DNA of 64,000 nucleotides from an uncultured Bacteroidota bacterium. Lineage in GTDB: Bacteria > Bacteroidota > Bacteroidia > Flavobacteriales > Flavobacteriaceae. A model generated the notes under the pieces. It was not told where the DNA came from, ran no database searches, and worked only from the letters and a program-made list of their open reading frames with translations. Where the stretch lies: the NCBI GenBank assembly GCA_902581145.1, contig CACHNE010000006.1, positions 1 to 64,000 of the forward strand, given 5' to 3'. Shown one piece after another: positions 1-9,460 of this stretch (position 1 is its first letter; each line of letters begins with the position of its first letter). The translations under genes and the position numbers were made by a program.

Positions 1-57
1 AGTTAGTGTCAAATAAAAATTACAGGAAACATGTTATTAATAAAATTTTAAATATCT
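1..57. other. left edge, no gene recognised
   Basis: These 57 bases follow the stop of the first minus-strand gene. A minus-strand ATG at 32-30 opens only a seven-codon frame before TGA. I see no terminator hairpin here. The polysaccharide operon probably continues beyond the window edge. Confidence 0.4.
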
Positions 58-1044
58 CTACTCAGAATAAAAAATAATATCATCTTTATTTTTTTCTAAA
101 AACTCATAATCTAAAGTATTCTTAAGCCCTTGTTCTAATGTGTATGGTGGTTTAAATATTAAATTCATTTTTTTAGAATTGAACTGTGTGGTTGCGCAAA
201 ACTTCTTAACTCTTACAGATGAAATTGACAATTTTTTTTTGAAAAAAATAGAGATTAAATCAAAAAAATGCCCACCAATCATTCCTATCCAAAATGGGAT
301 AGAAAAAGAAGGTACTTTTATTTTTATATGCCTCTCAATTAAATTTACCAAATCGCTCATGCTAAAATCTGGCTTATCAACATAATTATAAATACTATAA
401 CCAATTTGATTTAAATTGGCAGTCTTTTTTATAAAAGCAACCACATTTCCTACGTATGCCATTGATTTTTTATTAGTACCTCTACCAATCATTAAGAATT
501 TACCTGAGCTTATTTGCTTCAGTAAATTGTATACATTTCCTCTATTTCTTTCGCCAAAAATTACGGTAGGTCTTATAATAACAGCACTTTTATTTTTTTT
601 GTCTTTGTTTACCCAATTAATAATTTCATTTTCTGCTAACAACTTACTTTTTCCATAATGATTAAATGGATCTGCTTTGTGCGTCTCACTTGGATTTTTC
701 TTGTTTAGGCCGTAAATTGCCACAGAGCTTGTAAATATAATTTTAGTAATACCTAATTCATCCATTTTTTTAAGTACATTTCTAGTTCCCTCAACATTTA
801 CATCATAGTAGAGTTTTGTGGGTGAAACATCGTCTCTGTGCTCTGCTGCTAATAAAATTACACAATCACAATTAGGATCAAGAATTATCTGCTCATAGTG
901 TCTTATATCACCGATTTTAGTTATTGATTTATAAAAAGGACTATTTTGTTTATCTAAATTTGAACAATTTTCTTGATCTAATAAAGAAATTAGTCTTGAG
1001 CCAACAAATCCTGAACCCCCAATTATTTGATATTTATATTTCAT
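58..1044 (-). CDS. NAD-dependent epimerase/dehydratase (extended SDR)
   Basis: A 328-residue extended short-chain dehydrogenase likely to modify a nucleotide sugar for the surface polysaccharide. The N-terminus carries the dinucleotide-binding signature GGSGFVGS (residues 9-16). The active-site Tyr-x-x-x-Lys pair is seen in HYGKSK near residue 130, with a preceding TSSVAIYG segment typical of the catalytic Ser strand. Its start overlaps the end of the upstream glycosyltransferase gene by 11 bases, so it belongs to the same operon. The C-terminal part is hydrophobic around residues 245-265, as in several cluster-encoded UDP-sugar 4-epimerases or reductases. The exact substrate cannot be read from sequence; a UDP-GlcNAc or UDP-QuiNAc-type 4-epimerase or 4-reductase is possible. 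Confidence 0.8.
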   Translation of the reverse strand: MKYKYQIIGGSGFVGSRLISLLDQENCSNLDKQNSPFYKSITKIGDIRHYEQIILDPNCDCVILLAAEHRDDVSPTKLYYDVNVEGTRNVLKKMDELGITKIIFTSSVAIYGLNKKNPSETHKADPFNHYGKSKLLAENEIINWVNKDKKNKSAVIIRPTVIFGERNRGNVYNLLKQISSGKFLMIGRGTNKKSMAYVGNVVAFIKKTANLNQIGYSIYNYVDKPDFSMSDLVNLIERHIKIKVPSFSIPFWIGMIGGHFFDLISIFFKKKLSISSVRVKKFCATTQFNSKKMNLIFKPPYTLEQGLKNTLDYEFLEKNKDDIIFYSE

Positions 1045-2215
1045 TTATTTTACTTTTAAAATTTTTAAACTGATCACTATAGTTTAATTGATCTCTAGAA
1101 ACCCTAATACAATTATTTACTAATTTTTCATATTTATAATTTGATAAACTAATGCACTTATCAACTACGTTATTTAATTCTATTAAATTTTCAGGAAAAA
1201 TTGAGTAACCTAATCTGTTTTCATCGATAAATTTCTTAGGCTCCCCGGAACCAATAAAAATAATTGGGATATTAAATAAAATTAATTCATATATTTTTGA
1301 TGGGAAAGCACCTCTTATGTGTTTTGCTAATGGAACAATTGCAAAATCATACATTGGCAAACTTTCGTGTAATATTTCTTTTAATACTGAACCCTTATAT
1401 TTTATATTATTTTTCTGATTTGTGTCAATAAGATCTAAAATTAGATTTTTTTCATTACCATCTCCGTAAATATCTATTTGAAAATCTTTAGAATTATTTT
1501 TAATTAATTCTAATAAAATCTTATAAACACCTTGTGCAACTCCCAAGAGACCTGAGTAAATAAATCTTACCTTTTTATTCTTTTTCTTTTTTTCTTTTAA
1601 ATTAGGTTTAAAATCCTGAATGTTTCTATAAAGAAATGTCGGTTTTTTCACTAAACTATCAATATGATTTAATATTGCTTTAGACTGTCCAACTATCAAA
1701 TCTGAGGAATTATAATTGAATAACTCAATTTTGGTCAAAATATTAGTGAAACTTCCTTTTTTTAAAACCCCAAGATCAATACCACTTATTGGCCATAAAT
1801 CAGAGACATTTAAAATTAATTTATTTTTTAATAATTTCTTGTAAAGAATAATTGCAGAAAAACTTACCAATAAAGGAGAGTTTTGAACGATAATAAGATT
1901 ATAATTCGATTTATCCTTAATTCCCATCAGCCATAATGATATGGCAAATGAAAACATCGAAATGGCACGTAAAAGTATATTTTTTGAGTTACTAGGCTTA
2001 ATATAAAATCTGTGAACTTTAAGTTCTTCTATTGCCTCAAATTTATATAAACCATTATAGCCAGCATACACCTTTCCCAGTGGATAGTTAGGAAAAGGGC
2101 AGACAATACTAACTTGATTTCCAGAATTTTTTAAGCTTCTGGCTAACATAAATATTCTGTTAGCTGCAGCACCAATTTCAGGGGGGAAATAATTTGTAAT
2201 AATTAAAATATTCAT
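1034..2215 (-). CDS. glycosyltransferase family 4 (WbuB-like)
   Basis: A 393-residue GT-B fold glycosyltransferase expected to add a sugar to the lipid-linked repeat unit at the inner membrane face. The N-terminus (ITNYFPPEIGAAANR, then CPFPNYPLG near residue 40) is typical of WbuB-like GT4 enzymes. The C-terminal half has a GLLGVAQG segment followed by IDIYGDGNE and a late PSKIYE/E motif that binds the nucleotide sugar. It is the only recognisable glycosyltransferase in the window, so the rest of the assembly set must lie outside. It abuts the broken heparinase gene with no gap and overlaps the next gene by 11 bases. Donor and acceptor are unknown. Confidence 0.85.
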   Translation of the reverse strand: MNILIITNYFPPEIGAAANRIFMLARSLKNSGNQVSIVCPFPNYPLGKVYAGYNGLYKFEAIEELKVHRFYIKPSNSKNILLRAISMFSFAISLWLMGIKDKSNYNLIIVQNSPLLVSFSAIILYKKLLKNKLILNVSDLWPISGIDLGVLKKGSFTNILTKIELFNYNSSDLIVGQSKAILNHIDSLVKKPTFLYRNIQDFKPNLKEKKKKNKKVRFIYSGLLGVAQGVYKILLELIKNNSKDFQIDIYGDGNEKNLILDLIDTNQKNNIKYKGSVLKEILHESLPMYDFAIVPLAKHIRGAFPSKIYELILFNIPIIFIGSGEPKKFIDENRLGYSIFPENLIELNNVVDKCISLSNYKYEKLVNNCIRVSRDQLNYSDQFKNFKSKINEI

Positions 2216-3079
2216 TTATGTAAAATTATAGGTAGTAATTAGATTTTCCACAAAATCAATTTTGAGTTTTGTTGCCTCAACGGTTGAATTGTAGCCCAAC
2301 GGATAATTATATTTAATTAATTCAACACTAAAATTATCGTTTTTGATCTCAATATTAAGACAGTTATTAATCTTAATTAAATTATTATTTTGTATTTGAA
2401 TATTACAACTAGGATGAAAATGGATATAGGCACTAGATATTCTTTTACTGCAATCTATATTGTCAATAATTTTAAATCCATTACTCAAAATTTTAAATAT
2501 TCTTCTGTGGTTTACCCCGACAAAATTATAACCATTATGGGAAACATCAATTAATTTTTCACTTTCTTCGTTAATCAAAACCTTCGCTCTTCGACCAACT
2601 CTGAATGCAGCCCAAACTTCAGAACTATTTTTTGAATCATATACAACAGTATTATGAAATTTTGTGGATCTTTCTTCATGTCTCTCAGAAACGTTATCAT
2701 ATGTTGAAATTCCAGGATCTACAATTATTGGAATATCATTATTATATAGCAAAAAATTAAAAGTATCTGCATGAGAATGGCCTGGTTGAAATGATGGATT
2801 TATATCAGCAATATCAACAATTATAAAATTATCACCAATATTAAAAGTCCTTATCCCACTTTCATTTAGTACTATTTTTTTTGGTTTAATTTTTAGTTTA
2901 TTCATAAGTTGGTAAATATTTTGATATTCAACCGAAATTCCTTCAACTGAATCATTTAACCTGGGAAAAATATCTTTATAATTATTAATTTTAATCATCC
3001 ATGAAAACATTAGGGATATTTTATCTTGTATTAATTCACGTAAATTATTATTCCAATTATTAGTATTAGAATTAATCAA
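2216..3079 (-). pseudogene. heparinase II/III family, C-terminal fragment
   Basis: This is the C-terminal 287 residues of a heparinase II/III-like polysaccharide lyase. It contains the beta-sandwich region with FQPGHSHADTFNF near residue 100 and the HNTVVYD segment near residue 142, both conserved in the family. It lies in exactly the same reading frame as the N-terminal fragment at 3089-3802. Only one TAA (3089-3091) and three further codons separate them, and the only start in this piece is a TTG. I infer a single gene of about 528 codons interrupted by a nonsense change. Whether it is a true pseudogene, a strain variant or a base-call error cannot be told from one sequence. Confidence 0.75.
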
Positions 3080-3088
3080 TGATAATAA

Positions 3089-3802
3089 TTACATTAACCT
3101 TGACATAATAATTATATGGTACATTGTGGATAACTCATAATGAGCGCCATCATCTAATATTTGTTCATTTATTTGTTTAGATAAAATATTCAAGGATGTT
3201 TTAATAAGTTTTTTATTTTGGAAAATATGTGCACCAAAAGTAAGTGCAATTGCATTTTCTAATAAATGATTTCCCATTAGATGATACTCAAGATTTTTTG
3301 AAAGATATTGAATATCATCTTTTAACAATTTTAATATGAAATTATAATCATCATTAGGTTTTAGAGTAGAATAAAACTTTACGATATTGATTATTCTTAG
3401 GGATGTTGGATATGGTTCTCTTCCGTGAATTAAATTATGATAGTCGTTTGAAAAATCTTTGAGTAAATTAAGCTTTTGTTTAATGCTTAAATTTTCTTGA
3501 TTTAAATATTCAAAATAATTCAAGTTATAAATCCATAATTTCCCTTCAACTGAGTAATTCCAGTCTATTTTTTTTTTAAAATAAACTACTTTATTTAAAA
3601 ATTTAAACGAAAAATTATCAACATCAAAAATATCTTTTTTTGAGAAAAAATAGAAGGATTTTAAATTAGAATATTCATTCTGATTAATAATAATTTTATT
3701 GAAACAGGATTTTATTTTTAATCTATTTTTTATCAGATAGACAACCTGAATTGGTTTTAAATAATAGATTGTTATAAAAAATTTACATAGAGAATTAAAC
3801 AT
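3089..3802 (-). pseudogene. heparinase II/III family, N-terminal fragment
   Basis: This is the 237-residue N-terminal half of a heparinase II/III-like protein, of the kind often found in O-antigen and capsule clusters where it may trim the polymer. The alpha-helical toroid region is visible, with GREPYPTSLR near residue 128, MGNHLLEN near 175 and DDGAHYELS near 219, all family hallmarks. The start overlaps the preceding dehydrogenase gene by 8 bases. The frame ends at TAA after the residues SRLM, inside a helix that normally continues. The missing catalytic beta-sandwich is encoded immediately downstream in the same frame. The fragment alone is unlikely to be an active lyase. Confidence 0.75.
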
Positions 3803-5909
3803 CTATCCAAGTACCTTTTTTAAGTGATTCAATTGCTAAAATTGAAGCTCGAGAAGTATTGTAAATACTATTAAATGGAATCGTAGAAGTACCACCTTTC
3901 TTTATGAAATTATACCAATTCTCAAACTGAGTTTTATGTCCCTTATCCTGAGTTCTTTTATAACCACTTTTTTTATATCCGTAAAACTGAATTTTCTTAA
4001 AATTTTCGATAACAATATTTTTACCTGACTGAAATATTTCAATTCTTTCCTTTTGATAAGATTTACTACCATTTGAAAAATAATTTATTACTCCTAATGA
4101 TCCGTTTGCATATTTTAAAAAAATTGAAGCATTATCGGTGTTGACTTTTGGACTAATTCCATTAGCACACATATTCACCGAGATTACATCAGATGAGGTA
4201 AAGTAAGAAATAAGATCGATGTAATGACAGGCCTCACCAATAATTCTACCTCCACCTATTTCAAAATCTTGAGTCCAATGATTTTCTGGAATATATCCAG
4301 CATTCATTGTTGCTACCACATTAATAGGTCCAGGATTATCTCCTAAGAGGCTTTTTGCATCAACAGAGAATGGAGAAAATCTTCTGTTAAATCCGACTGT
4401 TAAACTTTTTTTAGAAATTGAAATTTTTTCAGAAATTTTTTCTAAATCATTAATACTTATTGCAATTGGTTTTTCAACAAAAACGTGCTTATTGGCATTA
4501 ATGCCTTTCAAAATCTGTGAAGCATGTTCGTTGTGTCTAGTTGTAATAATTACAGCATCAATATCTTTGTCTTTTAAAATATTATTGTAATCAGTTGTTG
4601 AATTAGAAATAGAATATTTTTCTGCTAATAATGTACCTGAAAGACCCTTGGATGAAGCAATAAATTTAATTTTTACCTTGATTTTCTTTAAGATTGGCAA
4701 CAAAGTAGATGATGTAAAATTACCAGCGCCGATTATTCCAACAACGCCATTTGATGATGCATAATCTGAGTTGTTTAGTTTAATTGAAGAAAATTTAGAA
4801 TGATTATTATTTGAATATTGTAATATTGATGCGATGGAACCTTTTTTTGATAAATTATTGTAAATTTTATTAAAATCTTCCAGCTTCACTCTTTCAGTGA
4901 TTAATTTTTTCACATTAATTGAATTGCTTGACAGTGCATTCAAAAATGCTTGAAAATTTCTTTTCTCAGTCCATCTTACAAATCCAATTGGATAATCCAT
5001 TCCTTTTTCCTCATAATTATTTTCATATCTTCCAGGCCCATAGCTGCAGGATACTTGAAAAGTTATTTCTTTTTCATAAAAATCTGAACGATTTAGATTC
5101 AAACCAATAACCCCAATGAGTACAACTTTTCCTCTTTTTCTGCACATTTTTGCCGAATCACTAATAATTTGATTTGTTTTTGCAGAAGCTGTAATCAGAA
5201 CAGAGTCGGCACCAAAACCATAAGTTAAATCTTCGATTTTACTTATAATATTTTCATCGCCAGCATTTAACGCGATTGCTCCAAATTCTTTGGCTAATGA
5301 TAATTTCTTCTTATCATAATCAATTCCAATAACATTACATCCATTTGCTTTCAATAATTGTAAAGAAATTAGTCCAATCAATCCCAAACCAATAACTACA
5401 ACTGTTTCCCCAAAATTTGGAGAAAGAAGTCTAATTCCTTGTAAACCAATTGCTCCAACCACCGTAAAAGAAGCATCCTCAAAATCTACATCATCAGGAA
5501 TTTTAGCTACTAAGTTTTCAGGAACATGAACAATTTCTGCATGATTGCCGTTACTAATTACCCTATCTCCTATTTTTAAACCATGAACATCACTGCCAAC
5601 TCCAACAATTACGCCTGAATTACAATAGCCTAGTGGTAAAGGTTCATTTAATTTTCTAAAAACTGCATCAAGCGTAGGTACTAATCCATCAGTTTTAATT
5701 TTATCAATTACCTGTTTAACCTTTTCAGGCTGTTGTCTAGCTTTATCTATATAGCTGGCTTTACCAAAATTTACTAACATTTTTTCAGTTCCTAAAGAAA
5801 CCAAACTATTTTTTGTTTGTATTGTGACATGCCCTGACTTTGGTATAGGCGAAGGAATATCAATTAAACGAGTTTGTCCGCTATTTAAGTCTTGTATTAT
5901 TTGTTTCAT
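3795..5909 (-). CDS. bi-domain oxidoreductase: zinc-type dehydrogenase fused to Gfo/Idh/MocA
   Basis: A 704-residue fusion of two NAD(P)-dependent oxidoreductases. Residues about 1-350 are a medium-chain dehydrogenase/reductase with LGYCNSGVIVGVG near 98 and the Rossmann motif VIGLGLIGLIS. Residues about 375-700 are a Gfo/Idh/MocA-type domain with GIIGAGNFTSS, the VEKPIA motif and an EACHYIDL segment. Such fusions recur in polysaccharide clusters beside heparinase II/III genes and are thought to modify sugars. I chose the ATG at 5909 because the protein begins there in the family style (MKQIIQDLNSG); the longer open frame starts at an alternative codon inside hisF. The start overlaps the hisF-like gene by 29 bases. 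Substrate unknown. Confidence 0.85.
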   Translation of the reverse strand: MKQIIQDLNSGQTRLIDIPSPIPKSGHVTIQTKNSLVSLGTEKMLVNFGKASYIDKARQQPEKVKQVIDKIKTDGLVPTLDAVFRKLNEPLPLGYCNSGVIVGVGSDVHGLKIGDRVISNGNHAEIVHVPENLVAKIPDDVDFEDASFTVVGAIGLQGIRLLSPNFGETVVVIGLGLIGLISLQLLKANGCNVIGIDYDKKKLSLAKEFGAIALNAGDENIISKIEDLTYGFGADSVLITASAKTNQIISDSAKMCRKRGKVVLIGVIGLNLNRSDFYEKEITFQVSCSYGPGRYENNYEEKGMDYPIGFVRWTEKRNFQAFLNALSSNSINVKKLITERVKLEDFNKIYNNLSKKGSIASILQYSNNNHSKFSSIKLNNSDYASSNGVVGIIGAGNFTSSTLLPILKKIKVKIKFIASSKGLSGTLLAEKYSISNSTTDYNNILKDKDIDAVIITTRHNEHASQILKGINANKHVFVEKPIAISINDLEKISEKISISKKSLTVGFNRRFSPFSVDAKSLLGDNPGPINVVATMNAGYIPENHWTQDFEIGGGRIIGEACHYIDLISYFTSSDVISVNMCANGISPKVNTDNASIFLKYANGSLGVINYFSNGSKSYQKERIEIFQSGKNIVIENFKKIQFYGYKKSGYKRTQDKGHKTQFENWYNFIKKGGTSTIPFNSIYNTSRASILAIESLKKGTWIDV

Positions 5910-6669
5910 TGTATAATGGTTTTCTTTCGGTTTTATTAGGGTAGTTAATAAGTACAGCTTTATATTTCCCTTTGAAGACAAAAAGACTTCCAGCGCCTGC
6001 ACCAATTATTTTATATTTGTTAATAAGATTTGAAATGTCATTTAAAGATCCCGCTCCGCCTAAAACTGTAATTGGTCTTTCGGTTAAATTTCTACAAATT
6101 TCAATCAAATTATCATCATAGCCAGAGCATGTTCCATCTCTATCAATTGAATTTATAACTAGTTCTCCGAAGGGAAAATTATCTATATTATTTAAAACTT
6201 TTTTTAAAGATTCTTTATGTTTTTTGGTTGCATTGTGCGTAAATATATTGTAATCAGAAGAAAATAACTTTTTTTTTACATCTAAAACAATTGATATGCT
6301 TTGAGCTCCAATTACATTTGAAATTTTATTACAAATTTCAGGGGATTCAAGAAATATACTAGATAAGGCAACTTTTTCAACCCCCATCTCAATTATTTTG
6401 ACAGCTTGATCTAAAGTTTTAATTCCACCCCCATAACACAATGGCATTCTGCTTTCATTTGCTAATTTTTGAATTAATTGAAAATCAGGAATAATATTAT
6501 TTCTTGTTTTATCAATATCAATAACCATAAGCTCATCAACTTCCTTTTCGTTAAATATTTTTACCGCATTAATTGGATCTCCAACATATTTTGATTGCTT
6601 AAAATTTACGGTTTTAACCAATCCTTTTTTGTGAATCAATAAACAAGGAATTATTCTAGATCTTAACAT
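5881..6669 (-). CDS. hisF: HisF2/AglZ-family acetamidino-sugar cyclase-like subunit
   Basis: A 262-residue TIM-barrel protein of the HisF superfamily. In polysaccharide clusters this paralogue works with HisH and a WbpG-type amidotransferase to make acetamidino sugars, rather than in histidine synthesis. The N-terminus reads IIPCLLIHKKG, so the position that is the catalytic Asp11 of histidine HisF is Leu11 here, while the second catalytic Asp is kept (Asp130 in SIVLDVKKK). Phosphate-binding loops are visible as CYGGGI near residue 79 and LGGAGS near 203. Loss of Asp11 and the genomic context both support the acetamidino role. It is one base downstream of hisH and overlaps the next gene by 29 bases. 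Confidence 0.85.
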   Translation of the reverse strand: MLRSRIIPCLLIHKKGLVKTVNFKQSKYVGDPINAVKIFNEKEVDELMVIDIDKTRNNIIPDFQLIQKLANESRMPLCYGGGIKTLDQAVKIIEMGVEKVALSSIFLESPEICNKISNVIGAQSISIVLDVKKKLFSSDYNIFTHNATKKHKESLKKVLNNIDNFPFGELVINSIDRDGTCSGYDDNLIEICRNLTERPITVLGGAGSLNDISNLINKYKIIGAGAGSLFVFKGKYKAVLINYPNKTERKPLYNETNNTRLK

Positions 6670-6670
6670 C

Positions 6671-7288
6671 TTATTTTAGATTATAAAAATTTTCAAAAAA
6701 TTTTAAACCATTTGAATGACTTTTTTCAGGGTGAAATTGTGTAGCTAAAATATTTTTATGAACGATTGATGATGTAAATGGTATGCCATATTTTGAGGTT
6801 GATAAAATATTTTCATTGTGCTTGGTTTCAAAATAATATGAGTGAACAAAGTAAAAACCAAAGTCCAAATCAATACCTTTAAATATGGGATGGCTGTTAC
6901 TTGGAGCGACACTATTCCAACCCATGTGAGGAAGATATGGTCTGTGATGCAAATCGTTTTTATCTATTTTTTTGACCTTTCCTTCAATCCAGCTCAATCC
7001 ATCGATTTTACCCTCATCACTTGAATTGGCCATAACTTGCATTCCTACACAAATTCCTAGCACATATTTTTTTTTTGAAAAAACTTGTTCATTTAAAACT
7101 TTAACAAGTCCAGACGTGTTTAACTTACTCATTACCTGATCAAATGAGCCAACTCCAGGTAATATTAATTTTGTAACATTATTAAAATCTTCAGGCTTGC
7201 TAATTAGACAACATGGAATATTAAGTTTTTTGTAGGCCCTTGTTATTGCACCCGTATTTCCAGAACCATAATTTAAAACTCCAATCAT
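6671..7288 (-). CDS. hisH: HisH-type glutamine amidotransferase for acetamidino-sugar synthesis
   Basis: A 205-residue class I glutamine amidotransferase that releases ammonia from glutamine and channels it to the HisF-like partner. The nucleophile Cys80 sits in GICVGMQ, the oxyanion region is LPGVGSFD (residues 43-50), and the His-Glu pair is in QFHPEKS near residue 188. Length and motifs match HisH of histidine synthesis. However, no other his gene is nearby, and its partners are a HisF lacking Asp11 and a WbpG-like enzyme. I therefore infer ammonia supply for an amidine on a surface sugar. It overlaps the amidotransferase gene by 4 bases (ATGA). Confidence 0.88.
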   Translation of the reverse strand: MIGVLNYGSGNTGAITRAYKKLNIPCCLISKPEDFNNVTKLILPGVGSFDQVMSKLNTSGLVKVLNEQVFSKKKYVLGICVGMQVMANSSDEGKIDGLSWIEGKVKKIDKNDLHHRPYLPHMGWNSVAPSNSHPIFKGIDLDFGFYFVHSYYFETKHNENILSTSKYGIPFTSSIVHKNILATQFHPEKSHSNGLKFFENFYNLK

Positions 7289-8415
7289 CTTTTTCCACCT
7301 TTTTCTAATCCTAGTCCCTTCATTACATAAGCACCAATTCTGTATATATATTCTTGAGATTTATAGTCTTTGTGGGTTTTTTTGGGCAGATTAAAATATG
7401 ATTTTAATTCATCGGAACTAATACCAATTTTATCAGCTACGTATTCAAAATCATGAACTATGTTTTTTATATCATAAGGTTTTTTCTTCAATAAATTTAT
7501 AGCCTCATCTCTTTTCATTTGCCCGGTTAAAATTAAGCTAGAGTATTGAACTCTTCTTGTGTCATATCCAAATCTCTCATATAGCCAATAACTTTCATAG
7601 AATCTAGTAAATCTAGATTCAAAATGTTTTTGCGGATACTCTTGAAAACCATATTTTTTCACTAGTTCTTTAGTAGCTTTATTTTTGTTGTAATCGATTA
7701 AATCCAAAGGTCTAATTAATTTTATCCCTTTAATGTATGGGAGATAAAACTTATGCCATAAAATATTAGTAATTGGATAAGAGGCTAATTCTATACTCCC
7801 AAATTTATTATGTATATCTCTTAACTGGGCTGAATCGGATTGATACCACATCCATTCTAGAGGATTTCTAACACACTCGGTTGAATAATTCCCTCCGGTT
7901 AGTATATATTTTATATTATGCTTGTGGGCAAACTTATACATAGTAGCAAAAAATGCATGATCTTGCGGGGCATCAATGTGAGATACACCGGATTTAAAAA
8001 AAGAAAGTTGAAGATCTTTCATTTCCTCCCAGTTTATTACCTCGGTATATAAATCCAGGCCTAATCCATCAACTATTCTTTCTATATTATTGACAGCTAG
8101 TTGTGAATTCCATCCTGCATCAACATGAAAAACTAAAGGTCTTAAATTAAATTCAGAAACCATTTTATGCAATAAAAATGAACTGTCAATACCACCACTC
8201 ATTCCCATCAAGCAATCAAAATCTTGATTTTTACCTGATTTTTTTATTTTATTTACCAATTTGAAAAGTTTTGCTTTAGAATTAGAATCTATTTTCCAGT
8301 GAGGTTTGATTTTTACATCAAAAGTGTTGCAATGATCACATACACCATCCGAATCAAAAGAAATATTGGAATCTGAAGAGTCCATTACACATCTTTTACA
8401 AATCTTATAATCCAT
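7285..8415 (-). CDS. N-acetyl sugar amidotransferase (WbpG/PseA-like)
   Basis: A 376-residue PP-loop ATPase that activates the acetamido group of a nucleotide sugar for conversion to an acetamidino group. The N-terminus has two Cys pairs (C6, C9 and C26, C29), a likely zinc or metal site of this family. The PP-loop SGGIDSS lies at residues 73-79. The conserved GGNYSTE segment follows near residue 160, and ends typical of the family are present. The ATG at 8415 is chosen because the Cys motif follows directly; an upstream start would add ten residues inside the sulfotransferase gene. It overlaps that gene by 11 bases and hisH by 4. Confidence 0.88.
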   Translation of the reverse strand: MDYKICKRCVMDSSDSNISFDSDGVCDHCNTFDVKIKPHWKIDSNSKAKLFKLVNKIKKSGKNQDFDCLMGMSGGIDSSFLLHKMVSEFNLRPLVFHVDAGWNSQLAVNNIERIVDGLGLDLYTEVINWEEMKDLQLSFFKSGVSHIDAPQDHAFFATMYKFAHKHNIKYILTGGNYSTECVRNPLEWMWYQSDSAQLRDIHNKFGSIELASYPITNILWHKFYLPYIKGIKLIRPLDLIDYNKNKATKELVKKYGFQEYPQKHFESRFTRFYESYWLYERFGYDTRRVQYSSLILTGQMKRDEAINLLKKKPYDIKNIVHDFEYVADKIGISSDELKSYFNLPKKTHKDYKSQEYIYRIGAYVMKGLGLEKGGKR

Positions 8416-9400
8416 TATAGCCAAGTTTAACTGCGATTGGTTCAATAGTTTTTCTCATTATCTGCAAATAAGCATTTTTAATTTCATTTTTATATTTTGA
8501 ATTTAAATCCCTTTTTATAGGATACCATCTTGAATTATATCTAGTAAAATAAGGAATTTTTTGGTTTTTTTTGGGTAACATATCACCAGAAAATTGCAAA
8601 TTCAGGAATTTACATAATTCCTTAGTCTTTATTTCAGGATCTATCAAGAAATCTTCAATTCTTAAAATATGAAAATTATTTACATTTAATGAGTCTTTGA
8701 GAGAATGAGACATAGAGTTATTCCAGTGTTCAGAACAGTATCTTAGTTTTTCCTCAAATTTTAATTCTTTATTTTTTTTTAAATCATCTCTGTCCATCAA
8801 CATAGCAGCTCTATATATAGAGACATATGGGTTTCTCGTGATAAGAATAAAATAAGGATTAGATTTAACAAGAATTTGATTTATACATTTTAAATTAATT
8901 GTGAAGATTTGACTTTTGTCAATAAATCTTTTAGAGGTTCCAAATCTTTTTAAAGCTAATTTAATAGAATTTATAAATCTATGTATTTCCCATGATTTTA
9001 AGTTTGAGTATTCAATTCTGTAGTGTTGTATTAAATCATTGTTTGCATATGTCCAACTTCGAGGGGATTTAAAAATCGGATGATTTACTTTGTCCCTTGT
9101 TAAAAAACCACTCGATCTAAGATTTTTACTTAAATAAGGTTCGTAAATAGCAGCCATTTCATCTGCACCAGTCCAATATTTAGAATTTCCTGTTGATGAT
9201 ATAATATTAATATTTCTTCTTAAAACTCTTGAAATAAAGGTTAAACCATCGCCTTGACACCCAAGAAGAAAAATTGGATCTTTAATATTAACTCCCTTTA
9301 AATCTCTGAAAAGATGGAATACCCAAGAATTTCTTTTTAAGAAATAGCCTATAAGATGAGGTTTCAAAAATTTATAAAAACTTTTAGATTTTATTTTCAT
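8405..9400 (-). CDS. sulfotransferase family protein
   Basis: A 331-residue PAPS-dependent sulfotransferase-like protein. A loop of the 5'-phosphosulfate-binding type is seen at FLLGCQGDGLTFISR (about residues 44-58), and a 3'-phosphate-binding segment with ITRNPYVSIYRA lies near residue 187. The rest is helical and poorly conserved, as usual in this family. It probably transfers sulfate to the surface glycan, because the same operon encodes CysQ, which removes the product PAP, and cysC lies at about 28 kb. No signal peptide is seen, so it acts in the cytoplasm, presumably on lipid-linked or nucleotide-linked intermediates. The acceptor is unknown. A 101-base gap with two inverted repeats separates it from wzy. 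Confidence 0.75.
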   Translation of the reverse strand: MKIKSKSFYKFLKPHLIGYFLKRNSWVFHLFRDLKGVNIKDPIFLLGCQGDGLTFISRVLRRNINIISSTGNSKYWTGADEMAAIYEPYLSKNLRSSGFLTRDKVNHPIFKSPRSWTYANNDLIQHYRIEYSNLKSWEIHRFINSIKLALKRFGTSKRFIDKSQIFTINLKCINQILVKSNPYFILITRNPYVSIYRAAMLMDRDDLKKNKELKFEEKLRYCSEHWNNSMSHSLKDSLNVNNFHILRIEDFLIDPEIKTKELCKFLNLQFSGDMLPKKNQKIPYFTRYNSRWYPIKRDLNSKYKNEIKNAYLQIMRKTIEPIAVKLGYNGL

Positions 9401-9460
9401 TTTAAAATTTGACTAAGTATTTATATAAACAATACAAAAGTAAAAAACGAATATCAATAT

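Noticed and set aside
2216-3802. Programmed frameshift or recoded stop in the heparinase gene
   Set aside because: Both parts are in the same frame, so no frameshift is involved. The stop is TAA, which is not used for selenocysteine (TGA) or pyrrolysine (TAG), and no adjacent recoding structure is seen.
5881-7288. Part of a histidine biosynthesis operon
   Set aside because: Only hisH and hisF-like genes are present, HisF lacks Asp11, and the neighbour is a WbpG-type amidotransferase in a polysaccharide cluster.
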